Origin: Hymenobacter negativus
GTDB lineage: Bacteria > Bacteroidota > Bacteroidia > Cytophagales > Hymenobacteraceae
Assembly: GCF_017571495.1 (NCBI RefSeq)
Contig: NZ_JAGETZ010000001.1
Coordinates: 868,001 to 932,000, forward strand
Reading direction: 5' to 3'
Length of the DNA: 64,000 nt
Below are positions 32,852-41,674 of this stretch, in pieces. A program made the translations under genes and the position numbers. The notes under the pieces are model-generated. The model was not told the DNA's origin, searched no databases, and saw nothing but the letters and a program-made list of their open reading frames with translations. The first letter of the stretch is position 1; every line of letters begins with the position of its first letter.

Positions 32852-33167
32852 GGGAATGTGGGAATTGGTGAAGGATGAATAATGGGCATTTACAAAATCA
32901 GCTGACATGTCGAAAAATCGCCGGCCCCAACAGGCCAGCCTGCCGTTAAACCCAAGGGGCACCAGCCAACTGCTGCGCTAAAAGCAGCCCGGTTGGCCCC
33001 GAACCCGCTGCCGGAACCCGTAAAGATTTTGCTCTGTGCTTGCCGGCTTTTGCTGGATATTTATCCAAAACGGGCCGCTGCTGGGCCGTCTATCCGCAGC
33101 GGGAACTTTGCAGTTCACGCTGCGGATAGACGTACTCAAGCACTCATACAGCGTTTCAAGAACCGCT
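32852..33167. other. Intergenic region between the two pectate lyase genes
   Basis: This 316-bp stretch has no convincing gene. The bases just upstream of both lyase starts are alike (GGGAAT...GGG.TTGGT.AAGG), suggesting duplicated leader sequence or shared regulation. It also contains a strong hairpin at 33088-33131. Confidence 0.5.
33088..33131. repeat. Hairpin downstream of the PL9 gene
   Basis: Fourteen-base perfect arms GTCTATCCGCAGCG (33088-33101) and CGCTGCGGATAGAC (33118-33131); the centre GGAACTTTGCAGTTCA can extend the stem. It is 36 bases beyond the PL9 stop and lacks a T-run, so it may protect the 3' end of the message or be a REP-type element. Confidence 0.65.
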
Positions 33168-35690
33168 CTAGCGTACTTCCAGGCGCAGGTTCTGCTTGCC
33201 CTCGTTGCTGAGCAGGAGTAGCGTGTAGGTCCCGGGCTTCAGCCCGGCATTGCCCAGTGCGATGGTGTGGGCACCGGCTTCGTAGAGCTGCTCGGGCAGG
33301 GTTTTCACCAACACCCCCATCGCGTCGACCACCCGGATGCTCACCCGACTTTGCGCCGCCAGTTCAAAGCGCAAGGCTGTGCTGGACGTGGCCGGGTTGG
33401 GGAACAGCCGCAGCGATTCTACGGGCTGGGCCGGCGCTTCCGAGTTATTGGCCGTCGCACCGGGGGCCGCCATTCGGGCGGTACCACAGGCACCGGCGGT
33501 GGGGCCATTGCCCACGACTTCAATCCAATCAATATTGGCAAACTCGGCAGCTACCGTGGTTTCCAGGCGGATGGCATTAGCCCCGGCGGCGAGTGCTACG
33601 CTGGCCGTGGTAGTGGTCCAGGTAGTCCAGCTGCTGGTTTTGGGGAAGGGCACGCTGCTCACGGCGGTGGCCCCGTTCACCAGCACCTTGGCCGTGGTGG
33701 CACTGCTGCCACCGGCATTGGCGTAGCGCCAGCGCAGGGTGTAGGTACCCGCAGCGGGCACGCTCACGCTCCAGTTGATGCCTTTGGCCGCTGAATTTGA
33801 CAGGTTGATGTAGTAGCCATTGTCGGCGCCCGTGTATGAATTTTGCCGCGAACCGTCGGCCCCGCAATAGCCATTACCGAAAGTTGCGGCATCCTCAATA
33901 CGGAGCGTGGTAGCTCCCCCGCCGGTGGCTGTAAAGGCGGCCGTGGCCGTGCTGTTGGCATTCACCGTCACCGTGGTCGTGGCCGTCGTGGCCGTGGAAG
34001 CCCCGCTCCAGCCACTGAAGGCGTAGCCCGCCGCCGCCGTGGCCGTGAGCGTAACGACCGTGCCCGCCGCGTAGCTGCTGGCGTTCGGGCTGCGTGTAAT
34101 CGTGCCGCCGGCCGTTGGGCTGGCCGTCGTGGTGAGCGTATACGTGGTGGCGGTGCTCGGCGTGAAAGTGGCCGTGGCCGTGCTGTTGGCGGTCACCGTC
34201 ACCGTGGTCGTGGCGCTGCTGCCGCTGGCCGCTCCGCTCCAGCCCGCGAACACGTAGCCCGCCGCGGGTACCGCCGTGAGCGTGACCACCGTGCCAGCGG
34301 CGTAGCTAGTGGCATTCGGGCTGCGCGTGATGGTGCCACCGGCGGCGGGGCTGGCTGCCGTAGTCAGCGTGTACGAAGTAGGCGTGGTGGTATTGCCCGA
34401 CTCCCGTGCTCCCACATCGGGGTTTGAACCGCTGTAGGTATAAGAAACCGGAGCGGAGTTAGTGGGGATGGTGGGCACCACGCCGGCATTGATGAGGTCG
34501 CTGCCCGCGGCCAGGGCCAGGAAGTTACCTAAGTCGGGCGCGTTGCCGGAGGTACGGCCCACCGTGGCGGGAGCCGTTGTGCTCACAAAATCGGCGGCAC
34601 TTACCACCAGGCCTTTGCCATTTGAGCTGGCCCCACTCACCCAGAACACGTTCGAATTGCTCACGAGCGTACCGATGGTTTTGTCGCTTGAGCCTCCCTG
34701 AAACGACAAGTTGTTGATAAACCGGTGGGTGCCACCTTCGCGGAAGCTGTAGTTCGACACGGCATTGTTGTAGCTCGTGTTGTTGATGAGGGTAATCGGT
34801 CCGGGGTTATCGTTGTCGGTAAACCCGTGGTGGCCGTTGTTGAAGGCCACGCAACGCACCACCAGATGGGCTACCGCAATGCCGGAACCACCCAACTTAA
34901 AGCCATTTTTGTCGCCACTTCCCGAAGTGGAACCCACGCTGAGGGCACCGTTGCTGTAAGCCACGCAGTCTTCCAGGGTCACGGGGTCGATGGGCCCGGT
35001 GTCTGTTTTGGCGTAAAAATCCCAGCCGTCGTCGATGTTGTGGTGCGAAATGCAGCCCTTGAACTTGTTGTTGGCCCCGGTGGTCAGCTTGCAGGCAAAC
35101 CCGTCGGCGTTTTCGTTGCCGGGGTCCTGGTTGTCGTAGGAGGTGCAGTTGAGAATTAGGTTATCGTGGGGCCACTGGGCCCGGGTGGCCGTTGAAGCGT
35201 AGCGTCCCAGCTGGAGGCCCGAATCCTTGTTGTAGCGAGTGGTGCAGAGTTCAAAAGTGCAGAAGCTGCCACCCACGTAGATGCCGTTGTCGCCGGCGCG
35301 CTCCACTATCAATCCTTTGATGTACCACTTGTTGCCATTCACCGTGAAGCCCCGGTTGGCGTTGGCGGTGGCCTGGCCAGAGAAGTTCAGTACCGGCACC
35401 TGGCCTTGGTAGGCCTCAATGCGCTTGCCCGTAGTGCCGTTGTTGCCGTACGCAATGGTGACACCAGTAGAATAAGAGTACGTGCCACCCAGCATGTAAA
35501 TGGTTCCGCCGTCGGCAATGGCGGTGATGGCCCGCGTGAGCGTAGTGGGTGCCGCGGTAGAGGCTCCCGAGTTGCTATCGGTGCCCGCGGGCCCGACGTA
35601 GAGAGTGGTTTGCGCGGCAGCCGGGTAGCCAGCCAGCAATGCCGCCGAAAGCAGCACGCGCGTGGAAACGTGTTGAAGAACTTGTTTCAT
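33168..35690 (-). CDS. Secreted PL9-type pectate lyase with repeat, CBM and T9SS domains
   Basis: An 840-residue protein with a signal peptide (LLSAALLAGYPAAAQ). Residues about 28-430 form a right-handed beta-helix with the PL9 marks NADGFACKLTTGANNKFKGC and HHNIDDGWDFYAKTD; the Lys in ACKLT is the expected catalytic base. Two InlB-like repeats, a CBM6/35-like module and a T9SS sorting domain (LFPNPATSSTALRFEL to end) follow in the same order as in the PL1 protein. PL9 enzymes cut pectate by beta-elimination. The shared tail (e.g. 117 identical bases at 33558-33674 and 30974-31090) points to duplication or gene conversion. Confidence 0.9.
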   Translation of the reverse strand: MKQVLQHVSTRVLLSAALLAGYPAAAQTTLYVGPAGTDSNSGASTAAPTTLTRAITAIADGGTIYMLGGTYSYSTGVTIAYGNNGTTGKRIEAYQGQVPVLNFSGQATANANRGFTVNGNKWYIKGLIVERAGDNGIYVGGSFCTFELCTTRYNKDSGLQLGRYASTATRAQWPHDNLILNCTSYDNQDPGNENADGFACKLTTGANNKFKGCISHHNIDDGWDFYAKTDTGPIDPVTLEDCVAYSNGALSVGSTSGSGDKNGFKLGGSGIAVAHLVVRCVAFNNGHHGFTDNDNPGPITLINNTSYNNAVSNYSFREGGTHRFINNLSFQGGSSDKTIGTLVSNSNVFWVSGASSNGKGLVVSAADFVSTTAPATVGRTSGNAPDLGNFLALAAGSDLINAGVVPTIPTNSAPVSYTYSGSNPDVGARESGNTTTPTSYTLTTAASPAAGGTITRSPNATSYAAGTVVTLTAVPAAGYVFAGWSGAASGSSATTTVTVTANSTATATFTPSTATTYTLTTTASPTAGGTITRSPNASSYAAGTVVTLTATAAAGYAFSGWSGASTATTATTTVTVNANSTATAAFTATGGGATTLRIEDAATFGNGYCGADGSRQNSYTGADNGYYINLSNSAAKGINWSVSVPAAGTYTLRWRYANAGGSSATTAKVLVNGATAVSSVPFPKTSSWTTWTTTTASVALAAGANAIRLETTVAAEFANIDWIEVVGNGPTAGACGTARMAAPGATANNSEAPAQPVESLRLFPNPATSSTALRFELAAQSRVSIRVVDAMGVLVKTLPEQLYEAGAHTIALGNAGLKPGTYTLLLLSNEGKQNLRLEVR

Positions 35691-36175
35691 GGGAATTTGG
35701 GGGTTGGTAAAGGTGTGGAGTAGGCATAAGCAAATTCTTAAAGCGTTATGAAGCGTTGCGCTTCCCTTAAAATCTCTTTTCTACTGTGGGCCCCATACGC
35801 CCCGGATGGTAAAGGCACACCGCTGAATCAACCCGAATCTGTCCGGGAATTCACCTGCGGCCCTCCTTCTAAAGTTCCTATTACCCCCACAAGGTGAGCG
35901 AGATAAGCCAGATTCTGTCCTCTTCAGCAAGTATATATCTGCGCAATCGATGCCGGGAACGTTTGCGCCACCAACATCTGATAACCAATTATATGCAGCC
36001 GTGCCTGCCTGTCATTTTTATATTGATAAAGCACAAAAAAAGCGACTCGCAGGAGTCGCTTTCTTGATTTGCAGAATTCTAAATAGCTGAAACGCTTGTG
36101 ATGACAATCATCGGACAACAGCCGGCGGATATTACCTGACGGATTCCGCACTCAACATGGGAGGTGCTACTCAAA
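35691..36175. other. Intergenic region of 485 bp without a supported gene
   Basis: Upstream sequence of the PL9 gene and the end region of the following SDR gene. It includes AT-rich DNA (35760-36040) that could hold the PL9 promoter, and a terminator at 36041-36060. A 75-codon minus frame at 35924-36151 was judged spurious. Confidence 0.5.
36041..36060. terminator. Short rho-independent terminator
   Basis: Stem AGCGACTC / GAGTCGCT with loop GCAG, preceded by A7 and followed by TTCTTGATTT. It may end transcription of the SDR gene at 36176 on the minus strand. Confidence 0.65.
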
Positions 36176-37000
36176 CTATCCGTTCAGTCCGAAATTCTGC
36201 TTAATCATGGTCGAAAATTCGGCCTCGCTCATCTGGGTTTTGGCACCCAAAATGCCTTTGGCATCCTCCCCAGCAATGTAGCGGAGCTGGGCCGTACCAT
36301 CGGTAGTGGCGGTGTAGATGACGTCGGCAATCTGCTCGGCGGAGGAAGCGTTGCCGCTGCGGTCATTGAAAGCGGCCAGCACGCTACGCACCTGCCCGGC
36401 GTAGGGGTCGGCGTCGTTGGCTGGGTCGATGGTCATCTGGAGGGAGCGGGTGGCGAAGTCGGTAGCTACGCCACCGGGCGCTACCACTTTTACCTGAATA
36501 CCAAACGGCGCCAACTCGTACCACAGCGACTCCGAGAAGCCGTCTAGTCCAAACTTGGTGGCGTGGTAGAGCGAATTCATTGGGAAAGCCGTGCGCCCAC
36601 CCACCGAGGTAATGTTGATGATGACGCCGGACTGCTGGGCACGCAAGATGGGCAGCGCCGCCCGCGTCACGGCAAAAACCCCGAACACATTGGTGGCAAA
36701 CTGATGCTGAATCTGCTCATCGGTAGCCGCCTCGAATGGGCCAACGAGCCCATAGCCGGCGTTGTTGATGAGTACGTCGAGGCTGCCAAAATCGGCGTGC
36801 GCCTGCTGAATGGCGCGGGGTGCAGCGGCCGCATCGGTCACGTCGAGGGCATAAACGCGCACGTTGGGCAGGTCCTGAAATTTAGCGTCGGCGGGGTTGC
36901 GCATAGTGGCGGCCACCTGCCAGCCGTGCTGAGCGAAGAGGCGCACCGCTGCCGCACCGATACCAGTGGAAGTGCCGGTGATAAAAACAGTTTTGGGCAT
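36176..37000 (-). CDS. SDR family oxidoreductase
   Basis: A 274-residue classical short-chain dehydrogenase/reductase with the cofactor motif TGTSTGIGAAAV (TGxxxGIG), NNAG in LINNAGYGLVG, Ser in NITSVGGR and the catalytic YHATK. It starts at ATG 37000 (MPKTVFITGTS). Substrate and cofactor preference cannot be fixed; the residue after strand 2 (TMRNP) hints at NADP. It is 74 bases downstream of MenA on the same strand, without an obvious functional relation. Confidence 0.88.
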   Translation of the reverse strand: MPKTVFITGTSTGIGAAAVRLFAQHGWQVAATMRNPADAKFQDLPNVRVYALDVTDAAAAPRAIQQAHADFGSLDVLINNAGYGLVGPFEAATDEQIQHQFATNVFGVFAVTRAALPILRAQQSGVIINITSVGGRTAFPMNSLYHATKFGLDGFSESLWYELAPFGIQVKVVAPGGVATDFATRSLQMTIDPANDADPYAGQVRSVLAAFNDRSGNASSAEQIADVIYTATTDGTAQLRYIAGEDAKGILGAKTQMSEAEFSTMIKQNFGLNG

Positions 37001-37074
37001 GGTTAGGAAGTGAATTGAGCCGCAAGCCGAAATAGCTTGGTTGTCAAAACAGACGTAACCGGCCAATAAATGCT

Positions 37075-37971
37075 TTATCCCAGCACTTGCCCCACCCCAA
37101 ACAGCAGCGTGAACACCAGCGTGCTCAGTGCCATTTGCTTCAGCAGCGGGTCAATCTGCATCGATTCCTGCCGCTGCCATATCTGAATGGCGTTGAAGGC
37201 GAACAGCGGCACGGCCAGCGCAAACAGCCACTGCCACGGCGAATGGTACGTGAGGGCCACAAACACCGTGGCACAGCCCAGGCCAATGAGCAGCAGCAGC
37301 CAGTGGTAGCGCCGGGCGTGTATCGCCCCCAGCCGCACCGGAATGGTGATTTTGCCCGCCAGTACATCGGAGTTGATGTCGCGGATGTTGTTCACATTCA
37401 GCACCGCCGTGGCGAAGCAGCCGAGCGCGGCGGCGGGCAGCAGCACTTGCAGCGGCAGCGTATGGGTTTGCAGGAAGTAGGTGCCACACACCCCCACCAT
37501 GCCGAAGAACAGAAATACCGAAATGTCGCCCAGCCCGGCGTAGCCGTATGGGTTCGAGCCCGCCGTGTAGTTCACCGCCGCCCAAATGGCCGCCAGCCCC
37601 AGCGCCAGAAACCCGAGAAACAAGCCTAATCCGGCCGCGCCCAGCGCCACCCACAGCAGCGCCAGGCCGCTGCCCAGCGCCAGCAGACCACAAATCCACA
37701 TGCCGCGCTTCATCTGGGCGGGGGTGATGGCCCCGCTTTGCACGGCGCGCTGCGGGCCCTGCCGGTGGATGCTGTCGGCCCCGTTCTGGGAGTCGCCGTA
37801 GTCATTGGCAAGGTTGCTGAGGATTTGGAGCAGGATGGTGGTGAGGGCTGCCAGGCCTACCACGAGGCCGTTGAACTGGCCATTGGCGGCGGCCAGGAAG
37901 GCACCTGTAAGAATGCTGGCCAAGGCCAGTGGCAAGGTGCGGGGGCGGAAGGCGGAAATCCAGGGGGACAT
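37075..37971 (-). CDS. menA: 1,4-dihydroxy-2-naphthoate polyprenyltransferase
   Basis: A 298-residue UbiA-superfamily membrane enzyme with about nine helices. Both Asp-rich motifs are visible: NLANDYGDSQNGAD (prenyl diphosphate/Mg2+ site) and NNIRDINSDVLAGK. The opening AFRPRTLPLALASILTGAFLA is typical of MenA. It attaches the prenyl tail to DHNA in menaquinone synthesis, the usual respiratory quinone of Bacteroidota. The start is ATG 37971 (MSPWISAFRP). No other men genes are in the window. Confidence 0.9.
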   Translation of the reverse strand: MSPWISAFRPRTLPLALASILTGAFLAAANGQFNGLVVGLAALTTILLQILSNLANDYGDSQNGADSIHRQGPQRAVQSGAITPAQMKRGMWICGLLALGSGLALLWVALGAAGLGLFLGFLALGLAAIWAAVNYTAGSNPYGYAGLGDISVFLFFGMVGVCGTYFLQTHTLPLQVLLPAAALGCFATAVLNVNNIRDINSDVLAGKITIPVRLGAIHARRYHWLLLLIGLGCATVFVALTYHSPWQWLFALAVPLFAFNAIQIWQRQESMQIDPLLKQMALSTLVFTLLFGVGQVLG

Positions 37972-38009
37972 GGACAGCAGTTGAAGCGAGAGGGAGTCAA
38001 TCAATAAAC

Positions 38010-38121
38010 AAAAGAACGTCATGCTGAGCGGAGCCGAAGCATCTCTACTTGCGCACCTAACCCGGTTGATTGGATTACGCTATGCGCCAGGGATGCTTCA
38101 GCTCTGCTCAGCATGACGTGC
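38010..38121. repeat. Long REP-like inverted repeat upstream of menA
   Basis: The left arm AAAGAACGTCATGCTGAGCG and onward (about 38011-38045) is complementary to the right arm GATGCTTCAGCTCTGCTCAG CATGACGT (38091-38118) with few mismatches; the spacer includes TGCGCA / TATGCGCC parts. It separates menA from the glutathione peroxidase gene. Confidence 0.85.
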
Positions 38122-38144
38122 TGCTAAATCAGAAGCGTCAAAAC

Positions 38145-38732
38145 CTACTTCGTGATATCGGCCACCAACTCGGGGCTCAGGGGCGTCACTTTGGAGTTGT
38201 AGAACTTCACCACGTGGCCTTTCTCATCAACCAGGTACTTGCAGAAGTTCCAGCTTGGAGCGTCGGAAACGGCCCCGTTTTGGGTTTTGTCCGACAGGTA
38301 TTTGTAGAGCGGGGCGGCGTCATCGCCTTTCACGGCTACGGTTTCGAAGAGCGGAAATGTCACGCCGTAGTTCTTTTCGCAAAACGAGGCCACTTCCGAG
38401 TTTGAGGCTAGCTCCTGTTTAAAGCTATTGGACGGGAAGCCCAGCACCACCACCTTATTGCCGTATTTCTTCGACAGCTCCTCCAACTCTTTATACTGCG
38501 GAGTAAAGCCGCACTTCGAAGCAGTATTCACGATGAGCAGCTTTTTGCCTTTGTACTGGCTTAGCGTCACGTCTTTGCCGTCGATGGATTTCACAGTGAA
38601 ATCGTAGACCGAAGCAGGCGCAGCGGTGGTTTCGGTGGGCGTGGTCATGGCGGTGGGGGCTGTGGGCTTGGCGGCGATGAAAACCACGGCCGTAGCGGCA
38701 GTGGCTAGCGTGAGAAACAGGGAATTTTTCAT
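38145..38732 (-). CDS. Glutathione peroxidase-like thiol peroxidase with N-terminal signal or anchor
   Basis: A 195-residue protein. Residues 1-~24 are hydrophobic (signal peptide or anchor), then a Thr/Pro linker and the GPx domain: VYDFTVKSIDGKDVTLSQYKGK (quoted in two parts in the chain), the peroxidatic Cys in NTASKCGF, and the Trp/Asn segment APSWNFCKYLV. The usual FPxNQF motif reads GFPSNSFKQE, so the catalytic-tetrad Gln appears replaced by Ser. It probably reduces peroxides in the periplasm with thioredoxin-like donors. Confidence 0.88.
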   Translation of the reverse strand: MKNSLFLTLATAATAVVFIAAKPTAPTAMTTPTETTAAPASVYDFTVKSIDGKDVTLSQYKGKKLLIVNTASKCGFTPQYKELEELSKKYGNKVVVLGFPSNSFKQELASNSEVASFCEKNYGVTFPLFETVAVKGDDAAPLYKYLSDKTQNGAVSDAPSWNFCKYLVDEKGHVVKFYNSKVTPLSPELVADITK

Positions 38733-38873
38733 GGTTTGGGAAATGCAGAGATTACTCGACTGTGTGCCTAACCATACGAGGGCCAGTAGGGTTTTGGTAC
38801 TGCGCTTGCTGGTTATTTTACGTAATGAATTGAACGGCTGCTTAGCAACATTGCTGCCAGGAAACCGCAGCCT

Positions 38874-40922
38874 CTAGGCACCCAAGAATGCGGTAATGTC
38901 GCCTGAATACGTCAGCGTGAGTTGGTGCATGGCGCGGGTGCAGGCCACATAAAGCATGCTTTTATCGACCTCCGTCTTGTAGTTGCGGGCCGAGGCGAAG
39001 GGCACGATGACCTCATCGAATTCCAGGCCTTTCGCCAAGTGGGCCGTGGTGATGATGACGCCTTCCTTAAAATGGGTGGACTCCTCGGTGAGCAGTTGCC
39101 CGCCACCAGCTTCCGCCAGCGCTTGTTGTACCTGCTCGGCTTGCCGGGGCGTTTTGCAGATGATGCCTAGCGAGTTGCTGCCGCCACTTCGGAAGTCCGC
39201 GACCAGTTGCCGCAGGCCTTCCAGTTCCTCGGCGGGGCCGGGGTGGCGCACGATGGCGGGCTCCCGGCCGTGCCGCTCCAGCGGAATGATGTTGGGGTTG
39301 GGCGTGATGCGCTGGGCAAATGCGGTAATTTCTATTGTGGAGCGGTAGCTGCGGTAAAGCCTCACCACGTCGGCCTGCGGAAAAACGCGTTCAATGACTT
39401 CGGCCGATGACGCGCTGTAGGGGTTAACGGTCTGGTTGACATCGCCCAGAATGGTTTTGCGGCAGTTGAATACCCGCGATAATACGGCGTACTGCACCGG
39501 CGTGTAGTCCTGCATTTCGTCCACCAGCAGGTGCTTCACGTGGTCGTAGGCCGAGATGCCTTCCAGGCGGATGCGCAGATAAATCAGGGCAAACACGTCG
39601 GCATACTCCAGTGTCTGGCCGTGTTCAAAGCGGAACAACTCGGGCCGGCCTATCCAGCGGTAGAAGTCGCGGTAAAAATCCAGCACGTTGTTGAACCGGA
39701 ACATGCGCGTCAGGGCCTCCCCTATCGTGTTTTTCTCCCCATTGGTCAGCTTGCGATTGGCGGCGGTGCGCACGTAGGCGCGCACGTCGTCGGCCACTAG
39801 CGGAAACCGTTTCAGCAATGGCACCCGGTGGTAGGCCTTGAATTTGTCGAGCAGCAGCTGGCGCGGCACCACGGTGCGGCCTACCCGCAGCTCGCCCGCG
39901 CTGAAGTAGTTGTTCTCAACGTGCAGCAGGTATTTATTGAGCTGGCTAAGGAACTCAAACGAGGATTTGAACTGGATTCGCTCAATGAATGCGGGGTTGT
40001 GATGCTCCAGCAGGGCCGCCACTTGCTCGAAAAAGGTCTGGAATTGAAACTGATTGCCGAGCAAGTCGGCGGCCAGCTCTTCCATCACGGTTTCGGGAAT
40101 GTGCTCCTCACCCAATTCGGGCAGCACGTTCGAGATGTAGTCGGCGAAGACTTTATTGGGCGAGATAATAAGGATGTCTTTGGCCCCGATGGTGTCGCGG
40201 TAGCGGTAGAGCAGGAAGGCAATGCGGTGCAGGGCAATAGAAGTTTTGCCCGAGCCGGCCACCCCCTGAATGACCATCACCGTAGCTTCCTCGTTGCGAA
40301 TGACAGCGTTCTGGTCGCGCTGAATGGTGGCAACGATGTTCTTCATCTTGTCGTCCGAGGACTTGGCCAGCTCGCGCTGCAGCACCTCGTCGTGGATGTT
40401 CACGCCGTTTTCAATCAGGAATTCCAAGCGGCCGTCCTGAATTTTATACTGCCGCTTCAGGTCGATGCGGCCGTGGATGGGCCCCGATGGGGTGGTGTAT
40501 GACGCTTCGCCCAGCTCGAAATCGTAAAACATAGACGAAATGGGCGCCCGCCAATCGTAGATGAGGCCGCGGCGCTGCCGCTCGTCCACGAACGAATGCA
40601 CGCCGATATATACCGGTGTGGTTACGTCGTTGGCAGTGGTGAAATCAATGCGACCGAAGTACGGCGACTGCATCAGCTTGATAAGCTTGCGTTTGCGGGC
40701 CACGGCCCCAGCCCCGGTGTAGGCCATGCGGTCGATGGACTGGCCGGCGGCCACCATGTCGGCATCATCCATGCCCGACTGGTGCTCGTGGATGTACTCC
40801 TTCTTCTCCCGCAGCTCACTGGAAAACTGCCGCACAGAGTCATCAACCCGCCGCACCGCCAACGTGAGCTGCTCCTTTATTTCTTCCAGGTATTCGCGTT
40901 CTTCTTGTTCCGTTGCGTTCAT
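38874..40922 (-). CDS. HelD-like UvrD/Rep superfamily 1 helicase
   Basis: A 682-residue SF1 ATPase. The N-terminus is a long coiled-coil (YLEEIKEQLTLAVRRVDDSV), followed by DWRAPISSMFYDFE and Walker A GVAGSGKTSIALHR, motif II LLVDEMQDYTPVQ, motif III LGDVNQTVNPYSA and C-terminal TTAHLAKGLEFDEVIVP and YVACTRAMHQL. This architecture (antiparallel N-terminal coil, 1A/2A domains) is that of HelD, which removes stalled RNA polymerase from DNA in Gram-positives. A DNA repair role cannot be excluded. It is a stand-alone gene, with a palindrome immediately before its start. Confidence 0.85.
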   Translation of the reverse strand: MNATEQEEREYLEEIKEQLTLAVRRVDDSVRQFSSELREKKEYIHEHQSGMDDADMVAAGQSIDRMAYTGAGAVARKRKLIKLMQSPYFGRIDFTTANDVTTPVYIGVHSFVDERQRRGLIYDWRAPISSMFYDFELGEASYTTPSGPIHGRIDLKRQYKIQDGRLEFLIENGVNIHDEVLQRELAKSSDDKMKNIVATIQRDQNAVIRNEEATVMVIQGVAGSGKTSIALHRIAFLLYRYRDTIGAKDILIISPNKVFADYISNVLPELGEEHIPETVMEELAADLLGNQFQFQTFFEQVAALLEHHNPAFIERIQFKSSFEFLSQLNKYLLHVENNYFSAGELRVGRTVVPRQLLLDKFKAYHRVPLLKRFPLVADDVRAYVRTAANRKLTNGEKNTIGEALTRMFRFNNVLDFYRDFYRWIGRPELFRFEHGQTLEYADVFALIYLRIRLEGISAYDHVKHLLVDEMQDYTPVQYAVLSRVFNCRKTILGDVNQTVNPYSASSAEVIERVFPQADVVRLYRSYRSTIEITAFAQRITPNPNIIPLERHGREPAIVRHPGPAEELEGLRQLVADFRSGGSNSLGIICKTPRQAEQVQQALAEAGGGQLLTEESTHFKEGVIITTAHLAKGLEFDEVIVPFASARNYKTEVDKSMLYVACTRAMHQLTLTYSGDITAFLGA

Positions 40923-40929
40923 TCAGTAG

Positions 40930-40992
40930 TAGCGCGGACTTTTAATCCGGGTATGGCAATGGTTCAGATTCGCGGACTAAAATTCCGCGCTA
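40930..40992. repeat. TAGCGCGGAC-type inverted repeat between LOG and HelD genes
   Basis: TAGCGCGGACTTTTAATCCG (40930-40949) and CGGACTAAAATTCCGCGCTA (40973-40992) are complementary at 18 of 20 positions. The element occupies nearly the whole gap between the HelD start and the LOG stop (40995). Confidence 0.8.
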
Positions 40993-40994
40993 CA

Positions 40995-41576
40995 TCAGGT
41001 GGTTGGCGGCGTCAGCCATTTCCCCAGCTCCACGGGCTGGTAGACGGCCATTTGCGCCAGCAACTCTTCGGGATTGGCTGATTGCAGAAGCTGGTCGCGG
41101 TTTTCAGTGCGCAAAAGCTGGTCGTCGCGCATGCGGTCGAGGGCCCGCAGGAGGTGGTCGTAGTAGCCGTCCACGTTGAGCAGGGCCACGGGCTTGCGGT
41201 GCAGGCCGAGCTGGCCCCAGGTCAGGACTTCGAACAGCTCTTCGAGGGTACCGTAACCGCCGGGCATGGCAATGAAGCCGTCGGCGCGGTCGGCCATCAT
41301 GAGCTTGCGCTCGTGCATGGATTTCACGACGTGCAGCTCCGTGCAGCCCTTGTGGGCCAACTCCTTGGCATCCAGAAAATCGGGAATAACGCCGATGACC
41401 TGGCCGCCCTGCGCCAGCACAGCATCGGCAATGGTGCCCATGAGGCCCACGCGGCCCCCGCCGTACACCAGCGTAAGGCCCTGGGCTACCATGGCCTTCG
41501 CCAGGGCTTGCGCCTGGGTGATATAGTTCGGGTTGGTTCCGGCACTGGAACCGCAGTAAACGGCAATGCTTTTCAT
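40995..41576 (-). CDS. LOG family protein (TIGR00730; lysine decarboxylase-like fold)
   Basis: A 193-residue protein with the family motifs VYCGSSAGTNP, VYGGGRVGLMG and PGGYGTLEELFEVLTW. LOG proteins cleave cytokinin or other nucleoside 5'-monophosphates at the N-glycosidic bond (phosphoribohydrolase). In bacteria the physiological substrate is often unclear, possibly nucleotide salvage. It is located between two palindromic elements and is probably transcribed from its own promoter. Confidence 0.9.
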   Translation of the reverse strand: MKSIAVYCGSSAGTNPNYITQAQALAKAMVAQGLTLVYGGGRVGLMGTIADAVLAQGGQVIGVIPDFLDAKELAHKGCTELHVVKSMHERKLMMADRADGFIAMPGGYGTLEELFEVLTWGQLGLHRKPVALLNVDGYYDHLLRALDRMRDDQLLRTENRDQLLQSANPEELLAQMAVYQPVELGKWLTPPTT

Positions 41577-41587
41577 AAGTAAGAACT

Positions 41588-41674
41588 GTAGCTTGGACGC
41601 TGCGAGTCCGCGCCTTGATAGGCCGTTCTGGTATTCGTTCTTATAATGCGCGGACTCGCAAAATCCACGCTACA
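41588..41674. repeat. Inverted repeat overlapping the argS stop codon
   Basis: Arms 41588-41613 (GTAGCTTGGACGCTGCGAGT CCGCGC) and 41649-41674 are complementary at 22 of 26 positions. The right arm extends into the last codons of argS (stop at 41670-41672). The outer GTAGC / GCTAC matches the elements at 40930, 58670 and 62588. Confidence 0.75.

Noticed and set aside
35924..36151. 75-codon minus-strand frame in the gap before the PL9 gene
   Set aside because: It overlaps a terminator hairpin, has no conserved features and an unlikely composition.
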